Shown: positions 8,869-17,782 of the stretch, piece by piece | How the letters are laid out: each line of letters begins with the position of its first letter | How positions within the stretch are numbered: the stretch's first letter is position 1 | DNA from: Sandaracinaceae bacterium | GTDB lineage: Bacteria > Myxococcota_A > Polyangia > Polyangiales > Sandaracinaceae | Direction of reading: 5' to 3' | Assembly: GCA_040218145.1 (NCBI GenBank) | Contig: JAVJQK010000102.1 | Coordinates: 1-64,000 of the forward strand | DNA length: 64,000 nt | Notes under the pieces: generated by a model | What the model saw: only the letters and a program-made list of their open reading frames with translations | Databases searched by the model: none | Told to the model about the DNA's origin: nothing | Program-made: the position numbers and the translations under genes

Positions 8869-10122
8869 GTGGCCCCTCGCGCGCTTCTACTGTGCCTCCT
8901 GACCGGGCTGGCCGGCTGCGGACACGGGGAGGGAAAGCCAGGGAGCGTCGAGGGGGCGCCGGGGGCTTCCGTCTCTGCTTCCGAGTCCGCTTCCGCCTCC
9001 GCACCCGCCGCATCCGCGTCCGCACCCACACCCGCACCCGCTTCCGCACCCGCGTCCGCCTCCGCCTCCGCACCCGCGTCCGCCTCCGCACCCGCGTCCG
9101 CCTCCGCCGCCGCTTCCGCCTCCGCTGCCGCGTCCGCCTCCGCTGCCGATCCCGCTGCCGCGTCCGCCTCCGCTGCCGCTCCCGATCCCGATCCCGCTGC
9201 CGCTGCCGCTGCCGATCCCGATCCCGATCCCGCTCCCGCTCCCGCTGCCGCTGCCGCTGCCGCTGCCGATCCCGATCCCGATCCCGATCCCGCTCCCGAT
9301 CCCGATCCCGATCCCGATCCCGATCCCGATTCCGCCGACCCCGACCCCGTCGCCCCTCCCACGGCCCCCTGGACCCGCGCGCTGGTCCTCGACAACGCCC
9401 CGTTCCCGCGCCGCGACATCCCCTCCGCCGTCGCGCACGCGCCGCCCACCTACGACGGGCGCGGGCCGCTGCACCTCGTCGTCTTCCTGCACGGCTGGCG
9501 CGGTTGCGCGGCGGCGCTCGCGCTGAGCGGGCCGCAGGACTGCGGCGGACGGACGATGGAGGGCTGGGACCTCGCGAGGCGCTTCGACGAGGCCGAGGTC
9601 GACGGCGTGTTCGTCGTCGCGCAGCTCGCGTTCCTCGAGCGGGACGGGAGCGCGGGGCGCTTCGTCGAGGCAGGGCGGTTTCGGGCGTGGCTGGACGAGC
9701 TGCGGGCGGCGCTGGGGCTGCCGGAGCCGGCGTCGGTCACGCTGCTCGCGCACAGCGCGGGGTTCGAGACCGCGCTCGCGATCCTGGACCGCGGCGGCGC
9801 GCCGATCCGGAGCGTGGTGCTCTTCGACGCGCTCTACCGCGGCTACGCGCCCTTCGCCGACTGGGTGGAGGCCGACCCGGCGCGGCGCCTGGTCTCCCTG
9901 CACACGGGGGGCGGGCGCACGGCGTCGCAGAGCGCGATGCTCGCCCGGCGAGCGCGCCGCGAGCTCCCGGACGGGCAGGTGGCCCTCGACCCGGATCCTC
10001 TCGCCGCCGCCGTCCCAGGCCACCGCGTGGTCGTCGCGCGATCGCCGGTGCGGCACGGAGACGTCCCGGCCCGGCACCTGGCGGAGCTCGCGAGGGTGTT
10101 GCTCCCAGGGGGCGCACAATGA
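8869..10122 (+). CDS. Lipoprotein with long Ser/Ala/Asp/Pro linker and alpha/beta-hydrolase-like domain
   Basis: About 417 aa, starting at a GTG. The N-terminus is a lipoprotein signal with lipobox LAGC (Cys17). Residues about 34-165 are pure low complexity: Ser-Ala/Ala-Pro pairs, then poly-Ala blocks and Asp-Pro dipeptides. The C-terminal part (about 170-417) looks like a serine hydrolase or esterase. It has a FLHGWRG oxyanion-type loop near residue 208 and the nucleophile-elbow-like AHSAG with Ser296. It is probably anchored outside the inner membrane with the linker acting as a spacer. The substrate is unknown. Its stop overlaps the rapZ start (ATGA), so the two are probably translationally coupled despite no obvious functional link. 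Confidence 0.75.
   Translation: MAPRALLLCLLTGLAGCGHGEGKPGSVEGAPGASVSASESASASAPAASASAPTPAPASAPASASASAPASASAPASASAAASASAAASASAADPAAASASAAAPDPDPAAAAAADPDPDPAPAPAAAAAAAADPDPDPDPAPDPDPDPDPDPDSADPDPVAPPTAPWTRALVLDNAPFPRRDIPSAVAHAPPTYDGRGPLHLVVFLHGWRGCAAALALSGPQDCGGRTMEGWDLARRFDEAEVDGVFVVAQLAFLERDGSAGRFVEAGRFRAWLDELRAALGLPEPASVTLLAHSAGFETALAILDRGGAPIRSVVLFDALYRGYAPFADWVEADPARRLVSLHTGGGRTASQSAMLARRARRELPDGQVALDPDPLAAAVPGHRVVVARSPVRHGDVPARHLAELARVLLPGGAQ
8967..9357. repeat. Hexanucleotide low-complexity tract inside lipoprotein gene
   Basis: Stretches of six-base units (GATCCC, GCTGCC, GCCTCC and variants) encode Asp-Pro, Ala-Ala and Ser-Ala pairs. Because units are multiples of three, copy-number changes would preserve the frame. 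All three forward frames and some reverse frames stay open through the tract, which creates spurious overlapping reading frames. Confidence 0.9.
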
Positions 10123-10994
10123 CTACACTCCATCGGGTGACCGAAGGGCTCCACATCGTCGTCGTGACCGGCATGAGCGGCGCGGGCCGCTCGAGCGCCC
10201 TCCGGGTCCTCGAGGACCTCGGCTACTTCTGCGTGGACAACCTCCCGCCCGCGCTCGCGCCGCAGCTGGTGCAGCTGCTCGAGGGGGAGCTGTCGCGCGT
10301 CGGCTTCGGCATGGACGTCCGCACCGGCACCTTCCTCGAGGGGGCCGAGCAGACCTTCACCGAGCTCGAGGCGCTTGGGCACGAGACCGAGGTGATCTTC
10401 CTCGACTGCGCCGACGACGTGCTCGTCCGCCGGTTCAGCGAGACCCGCCGCCCGCACCCGCTCGCGCAGGGCGCGGACGTGCTCGCTGGCATCAAGGCGG
10501 AGCGCGAGCGCCTCGCCGCGCTGCGCAAGCGCGCCCGCCATGTCATCGATACGACGAGCACGTCGGTCCACGATCTGCGGCGGAACCTCATCGACTACAT
10601 CGCGCGCGGCGGCAGCCAGCCGCGCATGGCGATCCGCGTCGTCTCGTTCGGGTTCAAGTACGGCCTGCCCGTCGACGCGGATCTGGTGTTCGATCTGCGG
10701 TTCCTGCCGAACCCTCACTTCGTGCCCCACCTGAAGCCGCGGACGGGGCGCGAGGCGGACGTCGCGGACTACGTGCTGAGCGCGGAGCCGACGCAGGAGC
10801 TCCTCGCCGACCTGCGCACTCTCCTCGGGCACACCGTGCCGCGCTACGAGCAGGAAGGGAAAGCGTACTTGACGATCGCCGTCGGCTGCACCGGGGGTAG
10901 GCACCGCTCCGTGGCCATCGCCGAGGAGCTCGGGCGCTGGCTCCGCGAGGGAGGGCGCGACGCGGTGGTCGACCACCGGGACGTCGAGCGCTGA
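10119..10994 (+). CDS. rapZ: RNase adapter protein RapZ
   Basis: A 291 aa RapZ/YvcJ-family protein. In enterobacteria it binds the sRNA GlmZ and recruits RNase E to regulate glucosamine-6-phosphate synthase. More generally it is a nucleotide-binding UDP-sugar or c-di-nucleotide sensor. The P-loop variant GMSGAGRS is at about 18-25. The conserved GYFCVDNLPP follows, and the C-terminal domain carries GCTGGRHRSVAIAEEL. The ATG overlaps the stop of the upstream lipoprotein gene, and the stop TGATG overlaps the ptsH start. Linkage to ptsH, ptsI and hprK is typical for the family. Confidence 0.96.
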   Translation: MTTLHRVTEGLHIVVVTGMSGAGRSSALRVLEDLGYFCVDNLPPALAPQLVQLLEGELSRVGFGMDVRTGTFLEGAEQTFTELEALGHETEVIFLDCADDVLVRRFSETRRPHPLAQGADVLAGIKAERERLAALRKRARHVIDTTSTSVHDLRRNLIDYIARGGSQPRMAIRVVSFGFKYGLPVDADLVFDLRFLPNPHFVPHLKPRTGREADVADYVLSAEPTQELLADLRTLLGHTVPRYEQEGKAYLTIAVGCTGGRHRSVAIAEELGRWLREGGRDAVVDHRDVER

Positions 10995-11263
10995 TGGCGA
11001 ACGGCACCTTCGAGATCGTCAACGAGCTGGGTCTGCACGCGCGCGCGGCCACCAAGCTCGTGCAGCTCGCGACGCGCTTCGACGCGAAGGTGGAGCTCGA
11101 GAAGGACGGCCAGCGCGCCAACGCCAAGAGCGTCATGGGCGTGCTGCTGCTCTGCGGCGCCAAGGGGACCCAGGTGACCGTGCACGCCGACGGGAGCGAC
11201 GCCGCGGAGGCCGTGGACGCCATCGGGGCGCTCATCGCGGAGCGCTTCGGAGAGGCGCAGTGA
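10994..11263 (+). CDS. ptsH: Phosphocarrier protein HPr
   Basis: An 89 aa HPr. The EI-dependent phosphorylation site is H15 in GLHARAA, and the HPrK-dependent regulatory serine is S46 in NAKSVMGVL. Both sites are intact, so this HPr can serve both EI (11260) and HprK (7861). The start overlaps the rapZ stop by one base, and its stop overlaps the ptsI GTG. No sugar-specific EII genes occur here. Confidence 0.97.
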   Translation: MANGTFEIVNELGLHARAATKLVQLATRFDAKVELEKDGQRANAKSVMGVLLLCGAKGTQVTVHADGSDAAEAVDAIGALIAERFGEAQ

Positions 11264-13029
11264 AGCTCGAGCGGCAGGCGCTGATCGGCATCGGCGCCTC
11301 CCCCGGCGTCGCGATCGGGCCGGTCACCGTCTACGACCGCCGCAGCGTGCCCGTGCCGCGCCGCCGCCTGCGGGAGGACGAGGTCGAGGACGAGGTCGCG
11401 CGGCTCGAGAAGGGCATCGAGGACGCGCGCCGCGAGGTCGAGGAGGTGCGCGATGGGCTCCCCGAGGACGCCGGCGCGGACCACCGGCTGCTGCTCGAGA
11501 CCCAGCTCATGATGCACGGCGACGAGCTGCTGCTGAACGGGGCGCGCGACGCGATCCGAGATCATCAGCTCAACGCGGAGTGGGCGCTGCGCCGCACCGT
11601 GGACGCGATGCGGGCGCGCCTGCGAGCCGCGTCGTCTCCGTATTTCCGCGAGCGCGCGGACGACGTCGGCATGGTGGGGGAGCACGTCTTGCGTGTCCTC
11701 ACGGGCGCGCCGCGCGCGCTGCCGCACATCGAGGCGGGGGCCATCCTCGTGGCGACGGACCTGAGCCCCGCCGAGGCCGCGCAGCTCGCCACGACCGAGG
11801 TGCGCGCGCTCGTCACCGACGGCGGGAGCGCGAGCAGCCACACCGCGATCCTCGCGCGCGCGCTCCAGATCCCCGCGGTGGTCGGGGTGAGCGACGTGAC
11901 GCGCCTGGTCGGCCCCGGCGACACCCTGGTCGTCGACGCCCTCCGCGGCGAGGTGGTGATCTTCCCCGACGAGGAGGAGGTGGAGGAGGCGCGCGAGCGG
12001 GCGACGCGGTTCCGCGACTTCAAGGGGCGCCTGCGAGACTCCGAGCGGAGCGCGGCGGAGACGGTCGACGGCGTGCGCGTCTCGCTGCTGGCCAACGTGG
12101 AGCTCGAGCTCGACGTGGCCCGCGCGAAGGGGGAGGGCGCGGACGGCATCGGGCTCTACCGCACGGAGTACCTCTACCTCGACCGGGACGAGGCGCCGCC
12201 CGAGGAGGAGCAGGCCGCCATCTACCGTCGCGTCGCGCGACGCATCGCGCCCAAGCCCGTCACCTTCCGGACCTTCGATCTCGGGGCCGACAAGATGCCG
12301 CACGGGATGCGCAAGGGCCCCAACCCCGCGCTCGGCCTGCGCGCCCTGCGGGTCGCCTTCGAGCGGCCCGAGCTGCTCGTGACCCAGCTCCGCGCTCTCT
12401 TGCGCGCGTCGGTCGAGGGCAACGTGCAGGTCATGTTCCCCATGGTCTCGAGCGTCGGCGATCTGCGCCGCGCGAAGGTGCTGCTCGAGCGGGCGCGCGA
12501 GGACCTGGACGCGGAGGGCGCGGCCTACGGTCCCGTGGCCATCGGCTCCATGCTCGAGGTGCCCTCGGCGATGGTGGTCGCCGATCGGCTCGCCAACGAG
12601 TGCGACTTCTTCAGCATCGGCACGAACGATCTGACGCAATATACGTTGGCGGTCGACCGCTTCGACCCGAGGGTGGCGCACCTGGCCCGTCCCCTCGACC
12701 CGGCCGTGCTCCGGCTCCTGGCCAGCGCGCGCGAGGCCGCGGCGGCGGCCGACGTGCCCATCAGCATCTGCGGCGACCTCGCCGCGGACCCGGTCGCCAC
12801 GCCCGTCCTGCTCGGCCTCGGCTTCGAGCGCCTCTCGATGCCCATGGCCGCCATCCCGCTCGTCCGCGAGGTCGTCAGCCGGATCGACGTCGAGGCGTGC
12901 CGCGAGCTCGCCGCCGAGGCGCTGACCCAGGACGGCGCCGATGACGTGGAGCGTCTGGTGTCGGCCCGCTTCGGCAGCGCGCTCGCGGAGCTCTGGCGCG
13001 AGCAGGGCCTGCACCTGCCGCGCAGCTGA
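11260..13029 (+). CDS. ptsI: PTS enzyme I (phosphoenolpyruvate-protein phosphotransferase)
   Basis: A 589 aa enzyme I that takes phosphate from phosphoenolpyruvate and passes it to HPr. The swivelling-histidine motif GGSASSHTAILARAL has the active histidine at about residue 194. The PEP-binding barrel carries GIGLYRTEYLYL, IGTNDLTQYTLAVDR and the C-terminal cysteine motif ISICGDLAADP. There is no N-terminal GAF domain, so it is EI rather than EI-Ntr (PtsP). The GTG start overlaps the ptsH stop by 4 nt, which supports translational coupling. Confidence 0.97.
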   Translation: MKLERQALIGIGASPGVAIGPVTVYDRRSVPVPRRRLREDEVEDEVARLEKGIEDARREVEEVRDGLPEDAGADHRLLLETQLMMHGDELLLNGARDAIRDHQLNAEWALRRTVDAMRARLRAASSPYFRERADDVGMVGEHVLRVLTGAPRALPHIEAGAILVATDLSPAEAAQLATTEVRALVTDGGSASSHTAILARALQIPAVVGVSDVTRLVGPGDTLVVDALRGEVVIFPDEEEVEEARERATRFRDFKGRLRDSERSAAETVDGVRVSLLANVELELDVARAKGEGADGIGLYRTEYLYLDRDEAPPEEEQAAIYRRVARRIAPKPVTFRTFDLGADKMPHGMRKGPNPALGLRALRVAFERPELLVTQLRALLRASVEGNVQVMFPMVSSVGDLRRAKVLLERAREDLDAEGAAYGPVAIGSMLEVPSAMVVADRLANECDFFSIGTNDLTQYTLAVDRFDPRVAHLARPLDPAVLRLLASAREAAAAADVPISICGDLAADPVATPVLLGLGFERLSMPMAAIPLVREVVSRIDVEACRELAAEALTQDGADDVERLVSARFGSALAELWREQGLHLPRS

Positions 13030-13039
13030 AGAGCGCGCG

Positions 13040-13609
13040 TCAGTGCGCCGCGCCGAGCATCGCCTCGATGTCGGGGGGCTCCACGAAGCCGTAGCGCCGG
13101 GCGACCACGACGCCGCGCGCGTCGAGCAGCACGAGGGCCGGGATCGCCTCGATGGGACCGAGCACGGTGTCGTCGCCGGGGAGCGACTCCTCCGGGTCGT
13201 ACGCGACCGGGAAGCTCGGCGAGAGCGCGTGCACGTAGGCGTCGATGAGGAGCCGCGCGTCGGGCTGGGTCGCCACGCCGATGAGGTCGACCTCGGGGTG
13301 CGCCGCGTGGAAGGCCTCGAGGGGGCGCAGCATCATCTGGCTGACCGCGTCGAACGTCGCGAAGAGGAAGAGCATCACCGGGCGCCCGCGGAGCTCCCCC
13401 ACGTCGATGAACGCGCCGTCGGGCAGGCGCAGCGCGAGCTCGACCGAGCCCGCGACCGCGGGCGGCGCGCTGGCGGCGGCGCCGCCGCTCCCGGAGGTGT
13501 CGTCTCCGCTCATGCCGATGCGCGTCCCGCGCTCCGAGGTCTGCGGGGCGCCGCCGCACGCGGACACGAGCAGCGCGAGCGAGGCGAGCAGGGGAGGGGT
13601 GCAGCGCAT
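13040..13609 (-). CDS. Thioredoxin-fold lipoprotein lacking the CXXC motif
   Basis: A 189 aa predicted lipoprotein with lipobox VSAC (Cys18) and a short Ser/Gly/Ala linker. Its TlpA/AhpC-like domain has the pattern of strand (GRPVMLFLFATF), helix, VDLIGVA strand, cis-proline-type loop (AIPALVLLD) and GVVVARRYGF. At the position where redoxins have W-C-x-x-C it reads ATFDAVSQ, so no redox-active cysteine is present. It may be a structural or binding relative rather than an oxidoreductase. It diverges from the TIGR02757 gene by 23 bp. Confidence 0.72.
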   Translation of the reverse strand: MRCTPPLLASLALLVSACGGAPQTSERGTRIGMSGDDTSGSGGAAASAPPAVAGSVELALRLPDGAFIDVGELRGRPVMLFLFATFDAVSQMMLRPLEAFHAAHPEVDLIGVATQPDARLLIDAYVHALSPSFPVAYDPEESLPGDDTVLGPIEAIPALVLLDARGVVVARRYGFVEPPDIEAMLGAAH

Positions 13610-13632
13610 GGGCGGCGAGGTATACCGCAGCG

Positions 13633-14481
13633 ATGGCCCCGCGGCTCACGCGCTCCGAGAGGCTCGGGCAGCGACTCGACGCCCTCGTCGCCTCGCACGA
13701 CGCCGCGGCGCGCCGCGAGACGGACCCGGTGGGCCTCGTGCACCGCGCACCGCGCGCCGAGCAGGAGGTCGTCGGGCTGGTCGCGGCGCTGATCGCGTTC
13801 GGCAACGTCGTCGCCATCCGGGCCTCGGTGAAGCGGGCGCTGGCCGCCCTCGGGCCGCGCCCCACGGAGATCGTCGACGCGGCCTCACGCGACGAGCTGA
13901 CCGCTCGGCTCGACGGCTTCGTGCACCGGGTCTACCGCGGCGAGCACCTCGCGACGCTGCTGGCCAACGCGGGGAGGGTGCGTCGCGAGGAGGGCTCGCT
14001 GGGCGCCTCGTTCGCGCGTCGGCTCGAGGCCCGGGGCGACTTTCGTGAGGCGCTCGCGGAGCTGGCCGACGACCTCCGCGGCCCGGACGCCGACCGCGGC
14101 CTGTCGCACCTCGTCCCCGACCCTCGGGCCGGCAGCGCGTGCAAGCGGCTGCTGCTCTACATGCGATGGATGGTGCGGCCGGCCGACGGCGTCGATCTGG
14201 GCCTCTGGCCCGTCTCGCCCGCGCACCTGGTGATCCCGGTCGACACGCACATCCACCGCATCGCCCGAAACGTGCGCCTGACGGAGCGGAAGACCGCGAG
14301 CTGGAAGACGGCCGAGGAGATCACCGCGCAGCTGCGTCGCTTCGATCCCGAAGACCCCGTCAAGTACGACTTCGCGCTCTGCCACCTCGGCGTCTCGCGG
14401 CAGTGCCCTTCGAAGCGCGATCCGGTGAAGTGCGGCGCGTGCGTGCTCCGCGAGGTCTGCCGCCATCAGCGCCGCAGGTAG
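13633..14481 (+). CDS. TIGR02757-family helix-hairpin-helix protein
   Basis: A 282 aa protein that I recognise as the TIGR02757/DUF2400 family of unknown function. The core resembles HhH-GPD DNA glycosylases: VDTHIHRIARNVRL is like the hairpin region, with an aspartate in the catalytic-like position. The C-terminus has four cysteines spaced C-x8-C-x2-C-x5-C (CPSKRDPVKCGACVLREVC). This closely resembles the [4Fe-4S] loop of endonuclease III (C-x6-C-x2-C-x5-C). A DNA-repair role is inferred only from this resemblance. It overlaps the 3' end of the convergent PlsB-like gene by 16 bp. Confidence 0.85.
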   Translation: MAPRLTRSERLGQRLDALVASHDAAARRETDPVGLVHRAPRAEQEVVGLVAALIAFGNVVAIRASVKRALAALGPRPTEIVDAASRDELTARLDGFVHRVYRGEHLATLLANAGRVRREEGSLGASFARRLEARGDFREALAELADDLRGPDADRGLSHLVPDPRAGSACKRLLLYMRWMVRPADGVDLGLWPVSPAHLVIPVDTHIHRIARNVRLTERKTASWKTAEEITAQLRRFDPEDPVKYDFALCHLGVSRQCPSKRDPVKCGACVLREVCRHQRRR

Positions 14482-17162
14482 CGCTTCAGCCGGCGGTCCC
14501 AGCGGGCGAGGACCTCGCGGTCCGAGAGCGCCGCGCCGCGCTCCACGCTCTCGCGCGAGACCTTCACCAGCCCGAGGTCGTGGAAGGCGCTCAGCGCGTT
14601 CTCGATCTTCTGGCGGGACAGCGCCTCCTCCAGCTCGATCTCGCCCGTCGCGAAGAGGCGGCGGCCCCGCGCGAGGGTCTGCTTCACCCAGTCCTTCTTC
14701 TTCGCTTCGCCCTGCGGGAGCGCGTCGAGGCAGAGCGCGGTCAGCCGATAGGACTCGAAGTAGCTCCGGAGGAGCTCCGCGTAGACGGGGACCAGGCTGT
14801 CCTCGACCGGGCGCAGGCCGTCGCCGTCGCGCTCGATCTCGCCCGCCTCGATCATGCGCCCCAGGGCGTCGTCGAAGATCTCGTCGAAGGTCGCGTCCGC
14901 CCGGAACATGAACTCGTACTTGAAGAGGCGCGAGAGGTTGGCGACGCGCTCCCGCAGCCGGTCCTCCAGCGGGCCGGCCTCCTCGCCGTTCGAGAGGGCC
15001 AGCAGCGCGGCCGAGATGAGCGCGCTGGGCACGAAGAAGCTGATCAGCGTGTTCTCGTGGTACTCGAGCGCGATCCGTCGGTCGCTCGGCACCGTCAGCA
15101 CGTGCTCGCCCTCGACCTCGTCCGTCTGGACCAGCTTCGCGTCGGCGAAGAGCGCGATGGTCTCCTCGAGCGCGTCGGCGCGGAGCAGCGCGCGGGCCTC
15201 GCTGACCGAGAGCGGTTGCCCGGGCCGGTAGTCCGCGTCCCCCTCGATGACGGGCTTCGCGATCCGCGCGCCGAAGCGCGACAGCGCCGAGAGCAGCCAC
15301 GCGGCCCGCTCGCGCAGGTCGTCCCGGGTCATGCCCCGCTTGCGGTGGCTCATGAGCGCGGTGGCGACCAGCGCGGCCGGCGTCACGGTGGTCACCCGGT
15401 CGATCTCGTGGGTGACGCGGTGCGCGATGCGGTTGATCAGCGCGCGGCGCTCGGCCGGCCGGAGCTCGCGCGGATCCTCGGTCTCACCCTCGCTCGGGTC
15501 GCCCCGGAGCCGGGCCGCCTCCGCGAGCAGCTCGTCCAGCTCGAAGATCTCCCCGAACTGAATGTAGAGCCGGCCGTAGCGGGACCTGAGCACGGTGGAG
15601 GTCCGCAACAGCCCGCCCACGCTCTCGGGCTCCTTCTCCCCGCCGCCGAGCTCGTGCGCGTACGCGCCCTGCTCGATCACGCGCTCGTAGCCGACCGAGA
15701 TCGGCACGAAGCTCACCTTCGCGCTGGGCAGCTTCAGGCCCGCGTCGACCACCATCGAGAGCAGGCCGAGCTTGGGCGGCAAGAGCTTGCCCGTCCGGGA
15801 GCGGCCGCCCTCCATGAAGAACTCGACGTTCCAGCCCTCCACGAGGATCTTCCGCAGGTAGGCGTCGACGAGCGCGGTGTAGAGCCGCCGCCCGCGGAAC
15901 GAGCGCCGGATGAAGAACGCGCCCGAGCGCCGCAGGAGCGGGCCGATGGGGAAGAAGGAGAGGTTGTCGCCCGCCGCGATGAGCGGGGGCGAGACGGCGT
16001 TCTGCGCCATCACGTAGCTCAGGACGAGGTAGTCGACGTGGCTCTTGTGCGACGGGAGCAGGATGATCGGCCCGCGCCGCGCCGCCTCCCGGACGCGCTC
16101 GAGGCCCTCCTGATCGACCACGAAGCCGTCGTAGATGCGTGTGAAGACCCACGTCAGGACGCGCGCGAAGAGGTTCACCGCGTTCGGGTCCATCATCGCG
16201 CAGAGCTTGCGGAGCTCCTTGTCCGCCTCTCGCTCCGCCTTCTCGATGGACATCTTGTGGTCGCGGGCGTGCCGCTCGATGTGCACGCGGACGCGCGGGC
16301 TGCGGATGAGCTCTTCGCGGATGCGCCCGGCCGTCTTCTTCGCCGGCCCGAGCACGATCTGGCGCTCGCGCTCCATGCGCCGGAGCACGGCGTAGCGGAT
16401 GCGGTCGGCGGCCTCGGCGTCGGTCAGATCCTGGTGCTCGTCGAGGAACGCCGACAGGTCGAACGGCTCGCCGCTCCGGAGCTGCGCGTTCCGGTAGTTG
16501 AGCAGGAAGCGCAGGAACACGCGGAGCCGCCCCGGCCACTCGCTGGGGCCGAAGACCAGATCCATCAACGTGGGCTTCTTGTTGGGGGGCCGCTTGGTCC
16601 AGACGAAGGTCTGCGGCACGAGGAGGATCGGCCGGTCCACCTTGCGCGCCTGCTCGACGAGGGTCCGGATCAGATCGACGTCCAGCCCCTGGCCGGTGCG
16701 CTTCTCCCCGAGCGCGGGCGGCCGCCGCAGGAAGAGCAGGGCGCTCTCTTGCTCGTGGATGACCTTCGCGAGGGCCTCCTCCTGGGGCACCTGGCGCCGC
16801 AGCCGCAGTCGCCGACCACCTCGACCGAAGGGCTCGAGGATCCAGAGCCCGAGATCGTTGACGAAGCGGACCAGCGGGAGCCGGAAGCGCTTCACCAGGT
16901 AGTCCAGGCACAGGAAGTCGAGGACCGAGATCGAGCGCATCACGTAGACGACGATCCCGTTCGCGGCCGACTCGCGGACGTGATGGCTCCACTTCTCGTC
17001 GATCCCCATGTGCCGGAAGAAGCGCGCGTAGAGCCAGCGGAGCGCGCGGTTCGGCTCGAACGTGCCGGGCTCCGGCTGCTCCAGGGTGGAGAGGCCGGGG
17101 TCCTCGACCATGGGGCGGGGCGCCTCGCTCGGTCGCTGGCTCTGCGTGCGGGCTTCGTTCAT
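14466..17162 (-). CDS. plsB: PlsB-like glycerol-3-phosphate acyltransferase
   Basis: A membrane-associated acyltransferase of about 898 aa. It would add an acyl chain to sn-1 of glycerol-3-phosphate, the first step of phospholipid synthesis. The catalytic HX4D motif is HKSHVD at about 372-377 in LLPSHKSHVDYL. The substrate-binding motif FMEGGRSRTGKL follows. The length and C-terminal domain match PlsB rather than the short PlsC/PlsY types. The ATG at 17162 diverges from the rplM promoter region, about 165 bp from the rplM start. A second role as a general LPLAT-family protein cannot be excluded. Confidence 0.88.
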   Translation of the reverse strand: MNEARTQSQRPSEAPRPMVEDPGLSTLEQPEPGTFEPNRALRWLYARFFRHMGIDEKWSHHVRESAANGIVVYVMRSISVLDFLCLDYLVKRFRLPLVRFVNDLGLWILEPFGRGGRRLRLRRQVPQEEALAKVIHEQESALLFLRRPPALGEKRTGQGLDVDLIRTLVEQARKVDRPILLVPQTFVWTKRPPNKKPTLMDLVFGPSEWPGRLRVFLRFLLNYRNAQLRSGEPFDLSAFLDEHQDLTDAEAADRIRYAVLRRMERERQIVLGPAKKTAGRIREELIRSPRVRVHIERHARDHKMSIEKAEREADKELRKLCAMMDPNAVNLFARVLTWVFTRIYDGFVVDQEGLERVREAARRGPIILLPSHKSHVDYLVLSYVMAQNAVSPPLIAAGDNLSFFPIGPLLRRSGAFFIRRSFRGRRLYTALVDAYLRKILVEGWNVEFFMEGGRSRTGKLLPPKLGLLSMVVDAGLKLPSAKVSFVPISVGYERVIEQGAYAHELGGGEKEPESVGGLLRTSTVLRSRYGRLYIQFGEIFELDELLAEAARLRGDPSEGETEDPRELRPAERRALINRIAHRVTHEIDRVTTVTPAALVATALMSHRKRGMTRDDLRERAAWLLSALSRFGARIAKPVIEGDADYRPGQPLSVSEARALLRADALEETIALFADAKLVQTDEVEGEHVLTVPSDRRIALEYHENTLISFFVPSALISAALLALSNGEEAGPLEDRLRERVANLSRLFKYEFMFRADATFDEIFDDALGRMIEAGEIERDGDGLRPVEDSLVPVYAELLRSYFESYRLTALCLDALPQGEAKKKDWVKQTLARGRRLFATGEIELEEALSRQKIENALSAFHDLGLVKVSRESVERGAALSDREVLARWDRRLKRYLRR

Positions 17163-17248
17163 GGGTGGCCGCGGTGTGGAGCGGCGACCGTAGCAACGTA
17201 GGCCCGAGGGCGGCCAGCCCCATCGAGCATCGGAGGCGCGCTCTCTGC

Positions 17249-17277
17249 TTGACAGTCCCAGGGGCCGCCGCTACACC
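17249..17277 (+). promoter_or_regulatory. Promoter of rplM-rpsI
   Basis: TTGACA (17249-17254), a 17 bp spacer and TACACC (17272-17277) lie about 52 bp before the rplM start codon. The perfect -35 with optimal spacing suits a highly expressed ribosomal protein operon. Confidence 0.65.
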
Positions 17278-17328
17278 ACGCCGCCCATGCGCGCCGGGTC
17301 GTGCGCGCTCCATTTCGAGGCTTTTTCG

Positions 17329-17766
17329 ATGCTCACGCATACAACTCGCGCCGTTACGACGGACGAAGTCGAGCGGAAGTGGCACGTGGTCGATGCCACG
17401 GACCAGCCGCTCGGTCGGCTCGCTTCCGAGATTGCGAAGGTTCTCCGCGGGAAGCACAACCCCGCGTTCACCCCGAACACCGACACCGGTGACTTCGTGG
17501 TGGTGGTCAACGCCGAGAAGGTGCGTTTGACGGGAAACAAGCTCAACCAGAAGCACCTCTACACCCACTCGGGCATCCCGGGCGGGTTGAAGTCGGAGTC
17601 GTACCGGCTCCTGCTCCAGCGCAAGCCGGAGATCGCCATCGAGAAGGCGGTCCGTGGGATGCTGCCCAAGACGAAGCTCGGTCGGAAGCTTCGTGCCAAG
17701 CTCAAGGTCTACGGGGGTCCGACGCACCCCCACGCGGCGCAAAAGCCCGAGCCGCTGAAGCTCTGA
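17329..17766 (+). CDS. rplM: 50S ribosomal protein L13
   Basis: A 145 aa L13, a primary-binding large-subunit protein. Typical features are [17 protein letters not shown] near the N-terminus, [14 protein letters not shown] and the [14 protein letters not shown] ending. I chose the ATG at 17329 because the L13 family begins close to this point. An in-frame ATG at 17287 would add 14 unrelated residues and leave little room for a leader after the promoter at 17249-17277. It is followed after 16 bp by rpsI in the universal rplM-rpsI order. Confidence 0.97.
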   Translation: MLTHTTRAVTTDEVERKWHVVDATDQPLGRLASEIAKVLRGKHNPAFTPNTDTGDFVVVVNAEKVRLTGNKLNQKHLYTHSGIPGGLKSESYRLLLQRKPEIAIEKAVRGMLPKTKLGRKLRAKLKVYGGPTHPHAAQKPEPLKL

Positions 17767-17782
17767 GAGGAATTCGAGAGTC

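Noticed and set aside
8892..10118. Upstream extension of rapZ through the hexamer tract
   Set aside because: The frame is open only because the repeats are open in all frames. It encodes Arg-rich low complexity, and RapZ homology starts at the ATG at 10119.
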